Of a DNA stretch of 64,000 nucleotides, positions 1 through 8,021 are shown piece after piece. The DNA lies in the NCBI RefSeq assembly GCF_007995085.1, contig NZ_VOQS01000003.1:186001-250000 (forward strand), read 5' to 3'. The DNA comes from Paraburkholderia azotifigens. Lineage in GTDB: Bacteria; Pseudomonadota; Gammaproteobacteria; Burkholderiales; Burkholderiaceae. Numbering within the stretch: position 1 is the first letter of the stretch; every line of letters begins with the position of its first letter. Position numbers and translations under genes: made by a program. A model generated the notes under the pieces. That model had not been told where the DNA came from. It saw nothing but the letters and a program-made list of their open reading frames with translations, and did no database searches.

Positions 1-1538
1 GGCTCGACCTTGCCCGAGAGGATGTCCCACGAACTCACGGCGAGCCCTTCTTCGACGCCCCACGCGGGCACCTGCTGCGTGAAGCTCGAACCGCCCGTCG
101 CGAGCACGATGATGTCGGGCTTCTCGGCGAGAATCATTTTCTCGTCGGCTTCGACGCCAAGACGCCGATCGACGCCGAGACGCTTCGTTTCCATATCGAA
201 CCAGCGCACGATGCCCGCCATCTGCTCGCGCTGCGGCGCTTTCGCGGCCAGCATGATCTGGCCGCCGACGGCATCGCTCTTCTCGAACAGTACGACATCG
301 TGACCGCGCGAACGCGCGACGCGCGCTGCTTCCAGTCCTGCCGGACCCGCACCGACCACCACGACCTTGCGACGCGGTCCGCGCGTCTTTTCGATCACAT
401 GCGGCATCGTCGCTTCGCGCGACGTCGCGGCGTTCTGCACGCACAGGACGTCGAGGCCGTTGTACTGGCGGTCGATACAGTAGTTCGCGCCGACGCACTG
501 CTTGATCTCGTCTTCGCGGCCGTCGCGGATCTTGATGACCATGTGCGGATCGGCGATCTGCGCGCGCGTCATGCCGACCAGGTCGACCATGCCGTTCGCC
601 AGCAGACGCTCGGCCTGGCCAGCATCGCGAATGCTTTGCGCGTGCATCACGGGCAGCTTCACGACCGACTTGATGCCCGCTGCGAGATGCACGAACGGCT
701 CGGGCGGCAACGCCATCGGCGGCATGCAGTTGGCGAGCGTGTTGTGCGTGTCCGCGCCGGACCCGATCACGCCGAGGTAGTCGATCAAACCCGTTTCCGC
801 CATCGCCTGCGCGATTTCCTTCAACTGCTCGTGATCGAGACCGTCCTCATGGAACTCGTCGCCGCACATCCGCAGGCCGACGCAGAAGTCCTTGCCCACG
901 GCTTCGCGCACCGCCTGCAATACTTCGACGCCGAAACGCAGGCGGTTTTGCAGCGAGCCGCCCCATTCGTCGGTGCGGAAATTCGTGCGCGGGCTCCAGA
1001 ACTGGTCGATCAGATGCTGGTGCGCGGCCGAAATCTCGATGCCGTCCATGCCCGCATCTTTCACGCGCTTCGCAGCCGCCGCGAAGTCGCCGATGATGCG
1101 GCGGATTTCTTCCACTTCGATGATCTTCGCGTTGCCGCGGTGCACGGGCTCGCGCACGCCGGACGGCGTCATCAGATGCGGCCAGCTCTCGCCATGCCAT
1201 GCGGAGCGGCGGCCCATGTGCGTCGCCTGAATCATGATCTTCGCGCCGTGACGATGCATCGCTTCGGCGAGACGCGACAGCGGGTCGATGATCTTGTCGG
1301 TCGACAGATTCACCGACTTCCACCACCCTTGCGGGCTGTCGATCGACACGGGGCTCGACCCGCCGCACACGGCGAGGCCGACACCACCCTTGGCCTTTTC
1401 CTCGTAATAGCGGATATAGCGGTCGCCGGGCAGGCCACCCGGTTCGGCATACACCTCCGCGTGCGCGGTGCTGACGATACGGTTGCGCAGCGTCAACTGG
1501 TTGAGGGTCAAAGGTTTGAACAGATTGGGGTAACGCAT
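1..1538 (-). CDS. dgcA: Dimethylglycine demethylase subunit DgcA, partial (C-terminus off window)
   Basis: The reading frame starts at an ATG at 1538 and stays open to the window edge, giving 512 residues. It has an old-yellow-enzyme-type TIM barrel (about residues 1-345, beginning MRYPNLFKPLTLNQL) and then a Rossmann dinucleotide-binding segment (VVVVGAGPAGLEAAR, about 390-405), the layout of trimethylamine/dimethylglycine dehydrogenase-like flavoproteins. DgcA is known to oxidatively demethylate dimethylglycine to sarcosine. Cysteines 348, 354 and 366 match three ligands of the usual iron-sulfur motif, but the second ligand position is Ala351. The gene lies 64 bp after the V4R/DUF5943-like gene, in the order glyA, dipeptidase, V4R protein, dgcA, which resembles the Pseudomonas glycine-betaine cluster. 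Assignment rests on family features plus context. Confidence 0.85.
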   Translation of the reverse strand, partial: MRYPNLFKPLTLNQLTLRNRIVSTAHAEVYAEPGGLPGDRYIRYYEEKAKGGVGLAVCGGSSPVSIDSPQGWWKSVNLSTDKIIDPLSRLAEAMHRHGAKIMIQATHMGRRSAWHGESWPHLMTPSGVREPVHRGNAKIIEVEEIRRIIGDFAAAAKRVKDAGMDGIEISAAHQHLIDQFWSPRTNFRTDEWGGSLQNRLRFGVEVLQAVREAVGKDFCVGLRMCGDEFHEDGLDHEQLKEIAQAMAETGLIDYLGVIGSGADTHNTLANCMPPMALPPEPFVHLAAGIKSVVKLPVMHAQSIRDAGQAERLLANGMVDLVGMTRAQIADPHMVIKIRDGREDEIKQCVGANYCIDRQYNGLDVLCVQNAATSREATMPHVIEKTRGPRRKVVVVGAGPAGLEAARVARSRGHDVVLFEKSDAVGGQIMLAAKAPQREQMAGIVRWFDMETKRLGVDRRLGVEADEKMILAEKPDIIVLATGGSSFTQQVPAWGVEEGLAVSSWDILSGKVE

Positions 1539-1602
1539 TGCAGGCGACCTCGGGCGGTGTTCAGTTCAGGCTCAATCTCTATGCTGTATGCGATCAGCGG
1601 CG

Positions 1603-2148
1603 TCAGTGAGCGGTTGACGTCATTGCGGGCGACACTTCGAATACACAGTGATCGTGATGCTCGGCGGCGCACTGCACTTCTTTCGACTGCGCGCGCGGTG
1701 CGTTCTTGCCGCCTTCAGTCGTGTCGTTCACCCAGTCCATCGCACCCGCGAACCAGCCGGCAAACATGTAGCAAAGCTTGCCTTCCTTGCCCGGCTGCGC
1801 AAGCACGAACGACGAGTGATGCAATTCGATCTTCGCGCGCGCGGTCGACGGATCGGCTTCGACGATCTTGAAGAGGCCCCAGCCGCGTTGCGACAGACGG
1901 TTCAGATAATGTTCGAACACCGCCATGCCGCTCAGGCCGTGCTGCTTCGCTTCCTTGTCGCACCAGTGATACGCCGATTTGTAGCCGGCCTTGTAGAGAA
2001 TCTCGGCGTAGACATCGCGGCCGAGCGCTTCTTCGACGGCCGTGTGATTGTTCGTGAAGAAATGGCGCGGCACGTACAGCATCGGCAGCGCGTCGGTAGT
2101 CCAGACGCCCGTGTTCGGGTCGACGTCGATCGGGAGTTGCGGTTGCAT
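1603..2148 (-). CDS. V4R/DUF5943-like protein of the glycine-betaine operon
   Basis: This 181-residue protein starts at an ATG preceded by AAGGAA. It resembles the small DUF5943 / 4-vinyl-reductase-like protein encoded between the dipeptidase and dgcA in pseudomonad betaine clusters (the PA5397 position). No membrane segment or signal peptide is visible. The C-terminal third has a Cys/His-rich stretch (VQCAAEHHDHCVFEV) that could bind a metal or small molecule, as V4R domains often do. It follows the dipeptidase gene by 28 bp and precedes dgcA by 64 bp, so co-transcription is very likely. Its biochemical role is not established by the sequence; a part in dimethylglycine or sarcosine catabolism is inferred from position only. 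Confidence 0.72.
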   Translation of the reverse strand: MQPQLPIDVDPNTGVWTTDALPMLYVPRHFFTNNHTAVEEALGRDVYAEILYKAGYKSAYHWCDKEAKQHGLSGMAVFEHYLNRLSQRGWGLFKIVEADPSTARAKIELHHSSFVLAQPGKEGKLCYMFAGWFAGAMDWVNDTTEGGKNAPRAQSKEVQCAAEHHDHCVFEVSPAMTSTAH

Positions 2149-2176
2149 CGCGGGGTTCCTTGTTCCGTGGTTTGAC

Positions 2177-3148
2177 TTAGACGTTCCAGACTTCGCCGAA
2201 GAAGCGCATCCAGTTCTCGCCCATCACCTTTTTGATGCGCGACTCGCTCCAGCCCGCGCGCTGCATCGCGGCCGTCAGGTTCGGGAATTCGCCGATCGTG
2301 CGGATGCCTTCGGGGTTCACGACCTTGCCGAAGTTCGTCAGGCGGCGATAGCGGCCCTTGTCGTGCGTGATCCAGTCGAAGAACTCCGTGCTGTAGCCTT
2401 GCGTGAAGTCGGTGCCGATGCCGACCTTGTCTTCGCCGATCACATCGATCGTGTATTCGATCGCTTCGAGATAATCGTCGACGTTCGCGTCCGGGCCTTT
2501 CTTCAGGAACGGCGAGAACATCGTCACGCCGACGAAGCCGTTGGCATCGGCGATCTCGCGCAGCTGGTCGTCCGACTTGTTGCGCGGATGGTCCTTGAGA
2601 CCCGACGGACAGCAGTGCGAGTACGTGACGGGCTTCTTCGAGCAGGCGATCGCATCGGAAGAAGTCTTGGCGCCGACGTGCGAGAGATCGACGAGAATGC
2701 CGACCCGGTTCATCTCCTGGATCACTTCCTTGCCATAGCCCGACAGCCCGCCGTCCGGCTCATAGCAGCCCGTGCCGACGAGGTTCTGCGTGTTGTAGCA
2801 AAGCTGCACGACGTTCACGCCGAGCTCCTTGAACACTTCGATGTAGCCGAGGTTGTCCTCGAACGCATACGAGTTCTGGAAGCCGAAGATGATGCCCGTC
2901 TTGTTCTCTTTCTTCGCGCGCAGGATGTCGTCCGTCGTGCGCACGAGCGTCAGGATCTCGCTGTACTCGCGGATCTGCTGCTTCATCTCCGCGATGTTGT
3001 CGATCGTCTTCTGAAAGTCTTCCCACACGGAGACCGTGCAGTTGACCGCAGTGACGCCGCCCTTTCTCATGTCCTCGAACACCGAGCGCTCGAACTTCGA
3101 AATGTTCAGGCCGTCGATGATGATGCTGCTGTCGTGCAGGTTGCTCAT
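2177..3148 (-). CDS. Membrane dipeptidase family (peptidase M19) protein
   Basis: The 323-residue protein starts at an ATG with GGAGT upstream. It has the M19 / renal dipeptidase fold signatures DLSHVG (about residues 153-158), TYSHCCPSG and IGTDFTQG, matching metal-site and barrel motifs of the amidohydrolase superfamily. The N-terminal His-x-Asp zinc pair of true dipeptidases is replaced by IIIDGLNISKFE, so metal binding is atypical. The same gene type (PA5396 position) sits in Pseudomonas betaine catabolism clusters. It lies 56 bp after glyA and 28 bp before the V4R gene in one operon. The substrate is unknown; dipeptide hydrolysis should not be assumed. Confidence 0.8.
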   Translation of the reverse strand: MSNLHDSSIIIDGLNISKFERSVFEDMRKGGVTAVNCTVSVWEDFQKTIDNIAEMKQQIREYSEILTLVRTTDDILRAKKENKTGIIFGFQNSYAFEDNLGYIEVFKELGVNVVQLCYNTQNLVGTGCYEPDGGLSGYGKEVIQEMNRVGILVDLSHVGAKTSSDAIACSKKPVTYSHCCPSGLKDHPRNKSDDQLREIADANGFVGVTMFSPFLKKGPDANVDDYLEAIEYTIDVIGEDKVGIGTDFTQGYSTEFFDWITHDKGRYRRLTNFGKVVNPEGIRTIGEFPNLTAAMQRAGWSESRIKKVMGENWMRFFGEVWNV

Positions 3149-3204
3149 GGTTGACTCCGTAGCTGTGGGGTTTTGGCGGATCGCTCAGGGCACGTAAGCG
3201 CGGC

Positions 3205-4479
3205 TCAGTAGATCGGGAAGCGTTCGCATAGCGCGAAGATTTCGCGGCGCACGCGCTGTTCGGTGGCGGCGTCGCCATCGGGATGCGTGCGCAGCGCGTC
3301 GAACACTTCGAGAATCATCCGGCCGATATCGCGGAACTCGGCGACGCCGAAGCCGCGTGTCGTGCCTGCCGGCGTGCCGAGACGGATGCCCGAGGTCACC
3401 GTCGGCTTTTCCGTATCGAACGGAATGCCGTTCTTGTTGCAGGTGATGCCCGCACGTTCGAGCGCCTGCTCGACCTGCGTGCCCTTCAGACCCTTCGGGC
3501 GCAGATCGACGAGCAGCAGATGGTTGTCGGTGCCGCCCGTCACGAGATCGACGCCGCCGTCCTTCAGCACTTCGCCGAGCGCCCGTGCATTGGCCAGCAC
3601 GCTGTCGATATAGGTCTTGAAGCTGTCTTCGAGCGCTTCGCCGAACGCGACCGCCTTGCCTGCGATCACGTGCATCAGCGGACCGCCCTGCAGGCCGGGG
3701 AACACGGCCGAGTTGATCTTCTTCGCGATGTCTTCGTCATTGGTCAGCACGAAGCCGCCGCGCGGACCGCGCAACGTCTTGTGCGTGGTCGATGTCACGA
3801 CATGCGCGTGCTCGACGGGATTGGCGTGGCGGCCCGCGGCGATCACGCCTGCGATGTGCGCCATGTCGACCATCAGCTTCGCGCCGACGCTGTCGGCAAT
3901 CGCGCGAAAGCGTGCGAAGTCCAGCTCGCGCGGATAGGCGGAGAAGCCTGCGATGATCATCGAGGGCTTGTGTTCATGCGCGAGCTTTTCGATCTGGTCG
4001 TAGTCGATGCGCATCGTTTCGCGGTTCACGCCGTACTGCACGGCGTTGAACCACTTGCCCGACAAGGCGGGCTTCGCGCCGTGCGTCAGGTGGCCGCCCG
4101 CATCGAGCGACATGCCGAGAATGGTGTCGCCCGGCTTGGCGAGCGCGAGCATCACGGAACCGTTCGCCTGTGCGCCCGAATGCGGCTGCACGTTGGCGAA
4201 GCCCGCATTGAAGAGCTTCTTGATGCGTTCGATCGCGAGGGCTTCGACTTCGTCGACGAATTCGCAGCCGCCGTAGTAGCGCTTGCCGGGATAGCCTTCC
4301 GCATACTTGTTCGTCAGCACCGAGCCTTGAGCTTCGAGCACGGCGCGCGACACGATGTTTTCCGACGCAATCAGTTCGACCTGCGACTGCTGGCGTTCGA
4401 GTTCCTTGAGGACCGACTTGCGTACGGCTGCGTCGCGCTCGGCGAGGGGCTGCGAGAAGAATGGGTTGGCGTTCGACAT
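3205..4479 (-). CDS. glyA: Serine hydroxymethyltransferase
   Basis: This 424-residue protein has the usual GlyA length and full conservation across the fold: [18 protein letters not shown] near the N-terminus and the PLP-binding lysine K234 in [12 protein letters not shown]. It interconverts serine and glycine with tetrahydrofolate in the cytoplasm. The start ATG is preceded by GGAAG. It heads the minus-strand operon that continues into the dipeptidase, V4R protein and dgcA, so this copy probably handles glycine and one-carbon units released from betaine demethylation, as glyA1 does in Pseudomonas. The divergent gbdR-like regulator lies about 500 bp away. Confidence 0.96.
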   Translation of the reverse strand: MSNANPFFSQPLAERDAAVRKSVLKELERQQSQVELIASENIVSRAVLEAQGSVLTNKYAEGYPGKRYYGGCEFVDEVEALAIERIKKLFNAGFANVQPHSGAQANGSVMLALAKPGDTILGMSLDAGGHLTHGAKPALSGKWFNAVQYGVNRETMRIDYDQIEKLAHEHKPSMIIAGFSAYPRELDFARFRAIADSVGAKLMVDMAHIAGVIAAGRHANPVEHAHVVTSTTHKTLRGPRGGFVLTNDEDIAKKINSAVFPGLQGGPLMHVIAGKAVAFGEALEDSFKTYIDSVLANARALGEVLKDGGVDLVTGGTDNHLLLVDLRPKGLKGTQVEQALERAGITCNKNGIPFDTEKPTVTSGIRLGTPAGTTRGFGVAEFRDIGRMILEVFDALRTHPDGDAATEQRVRREIFALCERFPIY

Positions 4480-4985
4480 GGCTTCCGTTCAGTTGACCGT
4501 TGATGACTGAAAAGCGAAAAGAGAGTGCGGGGCCGCCGTCCTTGATTCCGCGCTATCCCTTGCCTGGACTGGCTTTGCACTACCTCCACCGACGGCTCTA
4601 TTCTTGTCTTTCGCTCGATACGCCAATTTACGATTTCAGACGCGTTCTTTACTTTTTCCGCCATGCAAGTCCGTTTTGGACAAGTGACCGCTCGTGCTAA
4701 TCGTCGGCATCAATTCATCGAATTGAGCGATCGGCCGATGGTGCGTTGCAGCGTCCCGTCCACGCGACGCGGCAAATGCGGCACCGTTCGGGAGCGGCAA
4801 GGGTTCGTGGACGGTGCGGGCCGTGCACAGCGCAGGTGCGCTGGCGCGAATGCACTGCCGCATGCCCTTTAGCCAGCCAGGGTTTAGCCGTATGGCATGC
4901 TTGTTGCGCTCACTCGCAGAATAAGAAAGGCCGTTTCCCCCACGCGGCCGTAACAGAACATCGAGCTGGAAGGAACGCCCGAATC
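4480..4985. other. Divergent intergenic region glyA / gbdR
   Basis: About 500 bp separate the two start codons. Short frames on both strands have no family signal and no good ribosome site. The region should hold the glyA operon promoter and the regulator promoter. The only specific element I can support is the sigma-54-like site at 4893-4908. Confidence 0.5.
4893..4908 (+). promoter_or_regulatory. Candidate sigma-54 (-24/-12) promoter of the gbdR-like gene
   Basis: The sequence TGGCATGCTTGTTGCG has GG at 4894-4895 and GC at 4906-4907 with exactly 10 bases between, the canonical sigma-54 spacing, and matches TGGCA and TTGC of the consensus. It lies about 78 bp before the ATG at 4986. This is a motif match only; no enhancer-binding site was identified. 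Confidence 0.4.
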
Positions 4986-6002
4986 ATGTCGCCCGATCGA
5001 ACCGCGTCGTTGTCGCACTTCGCGTTCATGCCGCTGCCCAACTTCACGATGATCGCGTTCACGAATGCGATCGAAGTGCTGCGCATGGCCAATTATCTGA
5101 GCGGGCAGTCGCTCTACCGATGGTCGATCATCAGTCCCGACGGCGGATCGGTCACGGCGAGCAATGGTCTTTCGGTCGACACGGGCCCGGCCGAATGCGT
5201 CGGCACGCCGGACATCGTCTTCGTGTGCGGCGGCATCGACGTGCAGCGCGAGACCACGCCTGAGCATCTGTCGACGTTGCGCCGCTTCGCGCGCGCGGGC
5301 GTCGCGCTCGGCAGTCTGTGCACGGGCACGTATGCGCTTGCGAAGTCGGGCTTGCTGGCGGGGTATGCGTGCGCGATTCACTGGGAGAACATGTCGGCGC
5401 TGAAGGAAGAGTTTCCCGACACGCGATTCCTCAAAGAACTCTTCGTGATCGATCGTGACCGCGTGACTTGCACGGGCGGCGTTGCGCCGCTCGACATGAT
5501 GCTGAACCTGATCGCCGCGCGCGTCGGCACGCCGCGCGTCACGCAGATCGCCGAGCAGTTCATCGTCGAGCATGTACGCGACAACAGCGCGCAGCAACGC
5601 ATGCCGTTAGTGGCGCGGCTTGGCTCCGCTAACAAGTCGTTGTTCGAAGTCATTGCGTTGATGGAGAACAACATCGAGGAGCCGCTTTCGCGCGAGGAAC
5701 TGGCGCGGCTCGCGAATATGTCGCAGCGGCAATTGCAGCGCCTGTTCCGAGAGCATCTCGGGATGACGCCTACTCATTACTATCTGACTTTGCGGCTGCG
5801 CCGCGCGCGTGAGCTTCTGCTGCAGACTGATATGTCCATCATGCATATCACCATGGCTTGCGGGTTTCAGTCTGCTTGTCATTTTTCCAAGAGCTATCGG
5901 GATGCGTTTGGTACTGCGCCTACGCGGGAGCGGCGCAAACAGGTGGCGCCGTTGGCGCATCCGGTTTTGGATGTGCTTGCTGGCACACCGTTGCATGCCT
6001 GA
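4986..6002 (+). CDS. gbdR: GlxA-family AraC-type transcriptional regulator (GbdR-like)
   Basis: Translation from the ATG at 4986, preceded by AAGGAA, gives 338 residues; the longer open frame upstream is not needed. An N-terminal DJ-1/PfpI (class I amidotransferase-like) domain (about residues 10-185) contains the nucleophile-elbow-like GSLCTGTYALA. A C-terminal AraC helix-turn-helix pair (about 220-320) includes LARLANMSQRQLQRLFREHL. This architecture is that of GbdR, which senses glycine betaine or dimethylglycine and activates the catabolic genes. Being divergent from the glyA-dgcA operon supports that role. The symbol is by analogy. The 3' end (5800-6000) drifts to lower GC and runs straight into a repeat. 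Confidence 0.82.
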   Translation: MSPDRTASLSHFAFMPLPNFTMIAFTNAIEVLRMANYLSGQSLYRWSIISPDGGSVTASNGLSVDTGPAECVGTPDIVFVCGGIDVQRETTPEHLSTLRRFARAGVALGSLCTGTYALAKSGLLAGYACAIHWENMSALKEEFPDTRFLKELFVIDRDRVTCTGGVAPLDMMLNLIAARVGTPRVTQIAEQFIVEHVRDNSAQQRMPLVARLGSANKSLFEVIALMENNIEEPLSREELARLANMSQRQLQRLFREHLGMTPTHYYLTLRLRRARELLLQTDMSIMHITMACGFQSACHFSKSYRDAFGTAPTRERRKQVAPLAHPVLDVLAGTPLHA

Positions 6003-6635
6003 TAGTTTTTTGCTGCGCTGGCATTCGCGTTTTGCTTTTGCTTTTGCTTTTGCTTTTACCTTTGCTGCGCTGGCATCCGCGATTTCGTAACGGTTTGCTA
6101 GCGTTGCCCCTGTGCGGGGCGGCACCTACTTTTCTTTGCAGCGGCAAAGAAAGTAGGCAAAAGAAAGCCGCTCACACCGCCAATCCTTGTGTTTGCCTGC
6201 GGGCCCCCACGGGTCCCGCACTCCGCACGGCAACACGCTATTTCATGTGTGTTGCCAGCGCCTCTAACAGGCGCATCACCCACTTCAGTCACCCGTAGCG
6301 CAGCCAGCGGCAGCGAATCGTCTGCGCCGCCCAGGTGGCAAACGGTGTGTAGCTTGTCGCACCTTACGCGTTCGCGCTTCTACGACACCGATCCCGCTTG
6401 TCAGTCCGGAGTGGTGCACTTCCATCGCGACAGCCTACACACCGTTTGCCACCTGGGCGGCCGTGGACTTCCTGGTAACGCGTTCCGTGACGCGGGCATG
6501 CGAAGCGGGTGAGGCGTGAGCCAGCAAGCTGGCAACGAGCAACAAATAGCGTGTTGCCGTCTGGAGTGCGAGACCCGTGGAGGGCCCGCAGGCAACAACT
6601 AGGATTGGCGGGGTGAGCCCGCTTTCTTTGCTTTA

Positions 6636-7810
6636 GGAATCTCTGCAAAAGTCCTGGCGTTGACGTGAGGTTGGACTATCCTGGGATCAGGAGAATTCAT
6701 GGAGTGGCGTGATGACACAACTTGGTCTTGGTCTGGATCTGTCAACGAAGCGCACCCGCAAGCGCGAGTTTCTCGATGAGATGACGCGCGTGGTGCCGTG
6801 GCAGAAGCTGATAGCGCTCGTCGAACCGCACTATCCGAAAGGCAAGACCGGCCGCCCACCGTTCCCAGTCGCAACGATGTTGCGCATTCACTTCCTGCAA
6901 CAATGGTTCAGTCTCTCGGACCCGGCGATGGAGGAGGCGCTGCACGACATACCGCTGTACCGGGAGTTCGCGCTGCTGGGCACGGGTATGACGCGGCTGC
7001 CTGACGAGAGCACGATCCTGCGATTCCGGCACCTGCTTGAGGCCCATGAGCTGTCGGCCAGAATGCTGGCGACGGTCAACGAGATCCTGCAGGCGAAGGG
7101 CCTGATGCTCAAGGTGGGCTCGGCGGTCGACGCAACGCTGATTTCGGCACCCAGTTCGACGAAGAAGGCCGGCACGCGAGACCCCGAGATGAGCCAGACG
7201 CAAAAGGGCGGCAGCTGGTACTTCGGTATGAAGGCGCACATCGGAGTCGATGTGGAGTCGGGGCTGGTGCATACCGTGAAGTGCACGCCGGCGAATGTTC
7301 ACGACGTCACGGTGGCGCATGAACTGTTGCACGGCGACGAGCAGGTTGCGTTTGCCGATGCGGGCTACGTGGGCATCGAGAAGCGAGGCGAAACGGGGGC
7401 GGTCCAGTGGCACGTGGCGATGAGGCCGAGCAAGCGAAGAAAGCTGGACAAAAGCAAGCGGCTCGACAGAATCTACGAGAAAGTCGAGCGGCTCAAGGCG
7501 GGCGTGCGGGCGAAGGTTGAGCACCCGTTTCGGGTGCTCAAATGTCAGTTCGGCTATCTGAAGGCGCGGTATCGGGGACTGGCGAAAAACACGGCGCAGA
7601 TCGAAACGCAGTTCGCGCTGATCAATCTCTGGCTGGCTCGCGGGGTGCTCGGTAAAGCGAAATGAAGGGTGAAGACGCCCCCAAAGGCGCAGCGTCCATG
7701 CGCAAGATGCGACCGGCATCGGTTCAACACAGCGTGAATGAGGACGCGAATTCCACTCCGCGCGTGCCAGTTAGAGATCCCAGGCAGAAAACGGGTTGTT
7801 CAGACCTTCC
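6636..7810 (+). mobile_element. IS5-family insertion sequence
   Basis: Imperfect terminal repeats GGAATCTCTGCAAAAGTCC (left) and GGAAGGTCTGAACAACCCG (right, reverse complement) bound a 1175-bp element with one transposase gene, typical of the IS5 group. Flanks are TTTA and CTTA, so the expected 4-bp YTAR target duplication is imperfect. The element sits in one arm of the palindromic repeat, splitting a GCTTTCTTTGC / CTTACTTTCTTTGC hairpin region. Confidence 0.8.
6712..7665 (+). CDS. IS5-family transposase
   Basis: The 317-residue protein from the ATG at 6712 (GGAG seven bases upstream) is full length for the IS5 group. It has the N-terminal domain (GRPPFPVATMLRIHFLQQW) and a DDE catalytic core: Asp in GSAVDATLI, Asp in VAFADAGY and Glu in AKVEHPFRVLK. 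No frameshift is seen, so the element could be active. Confidence 0.92.
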   Translation: MTQLGLGLDLSTKRTRKREFLDEMTRVVPWQKLIALVEPHYPKGKTGRPPFPVATMLRIHFLQQWFSLSDPAMEEALHDIPLYREFALLGTGMTRLPDESTILRFRHLLEAHELSARMLATVNEILQAKGLMLKVGSAVDATLISAPSSTKKAGTRDPEMSQTQKGGSWYFGMKAHIGVDVESGLVHTVKCTPANVHDVTVAHELLHGDEQVAFADAGYVGIEKRGETGAVQWHVAMRPSKRRKLDKSKRLDRIYEKVERLKAGVRAKVEHPFRVLKCQFGYLKARYRGLAKNTAQIETQFALINLWLARGVLGKAK

Positions 7811-7842
7811 CTTACTTTCTTTGCGGCGGCAAAGAAAGTAAG
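7811..7842. repeat. Perfect 14-bp hairpin upstream of nrdJ
   Basis: CTTACTTTCTTTGC and its exact complement are separated by GGCG. A slightly mismatched version in the other orientation lies at about 6127-6160. It belongs to the intergenic repeat, and the IS5 right end abuts it. Confidence 0.75.
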
Positions 7843-8021
7843 TGCCGCCCCGCACAGGGGCAACGCTAATAAACCAGAAGCAAACCGCGGATGCCAGCGC
7901 AGCAAAAACCAAAAGCAAAAAAAACAGAATGGCGACTACGTCGCAGACAAGAAACCCAAACCTTGCTATGGTGAACCCTACCTGCGACGCCCACACCGTC
8001 GCGCCATCCTTGAGAAAGCCC

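Larger units (their letters stand above)
6011..7945. repeat. Long imperfect palindromic intergenic repeat, interrupted by IS5-family element
   Basis: A block at 6011-6265 (CTGCGCTGGCAT, GCTTTT hexamers, GTTGCCCCTGTGCGGGGCGG, then an ACTTTCTTTGC hairpin) recurs inverted at about 6520-6635 and 7811-7945. Further inverted arms lie at about 6327-6352 and 6434-6459 (CAGGTGGCAAACGGTGTGTAG and its complement). Removing the IS (6636-7810) leaves an imperfect palindrome of roughly 760 bp. I associate this kind of hairpin-rich repeat with Burkholderia-group intergenic regions. No gene is supported inside apart from the transposase. Confidence 0.75.

Noticed and set aside
300..1871. 523-codon plus-strand frame
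   Set aside because: Antisense to dgcA and the V4R gene with shadow composition.
6036..6060. GCTTTT hexamer run as a phase-variation tract
   Set aside because: It lies in the intergenic repeat after the regulator's stop codon and also appears, degenerated, in the inverted arm, so it is part of the repeat.
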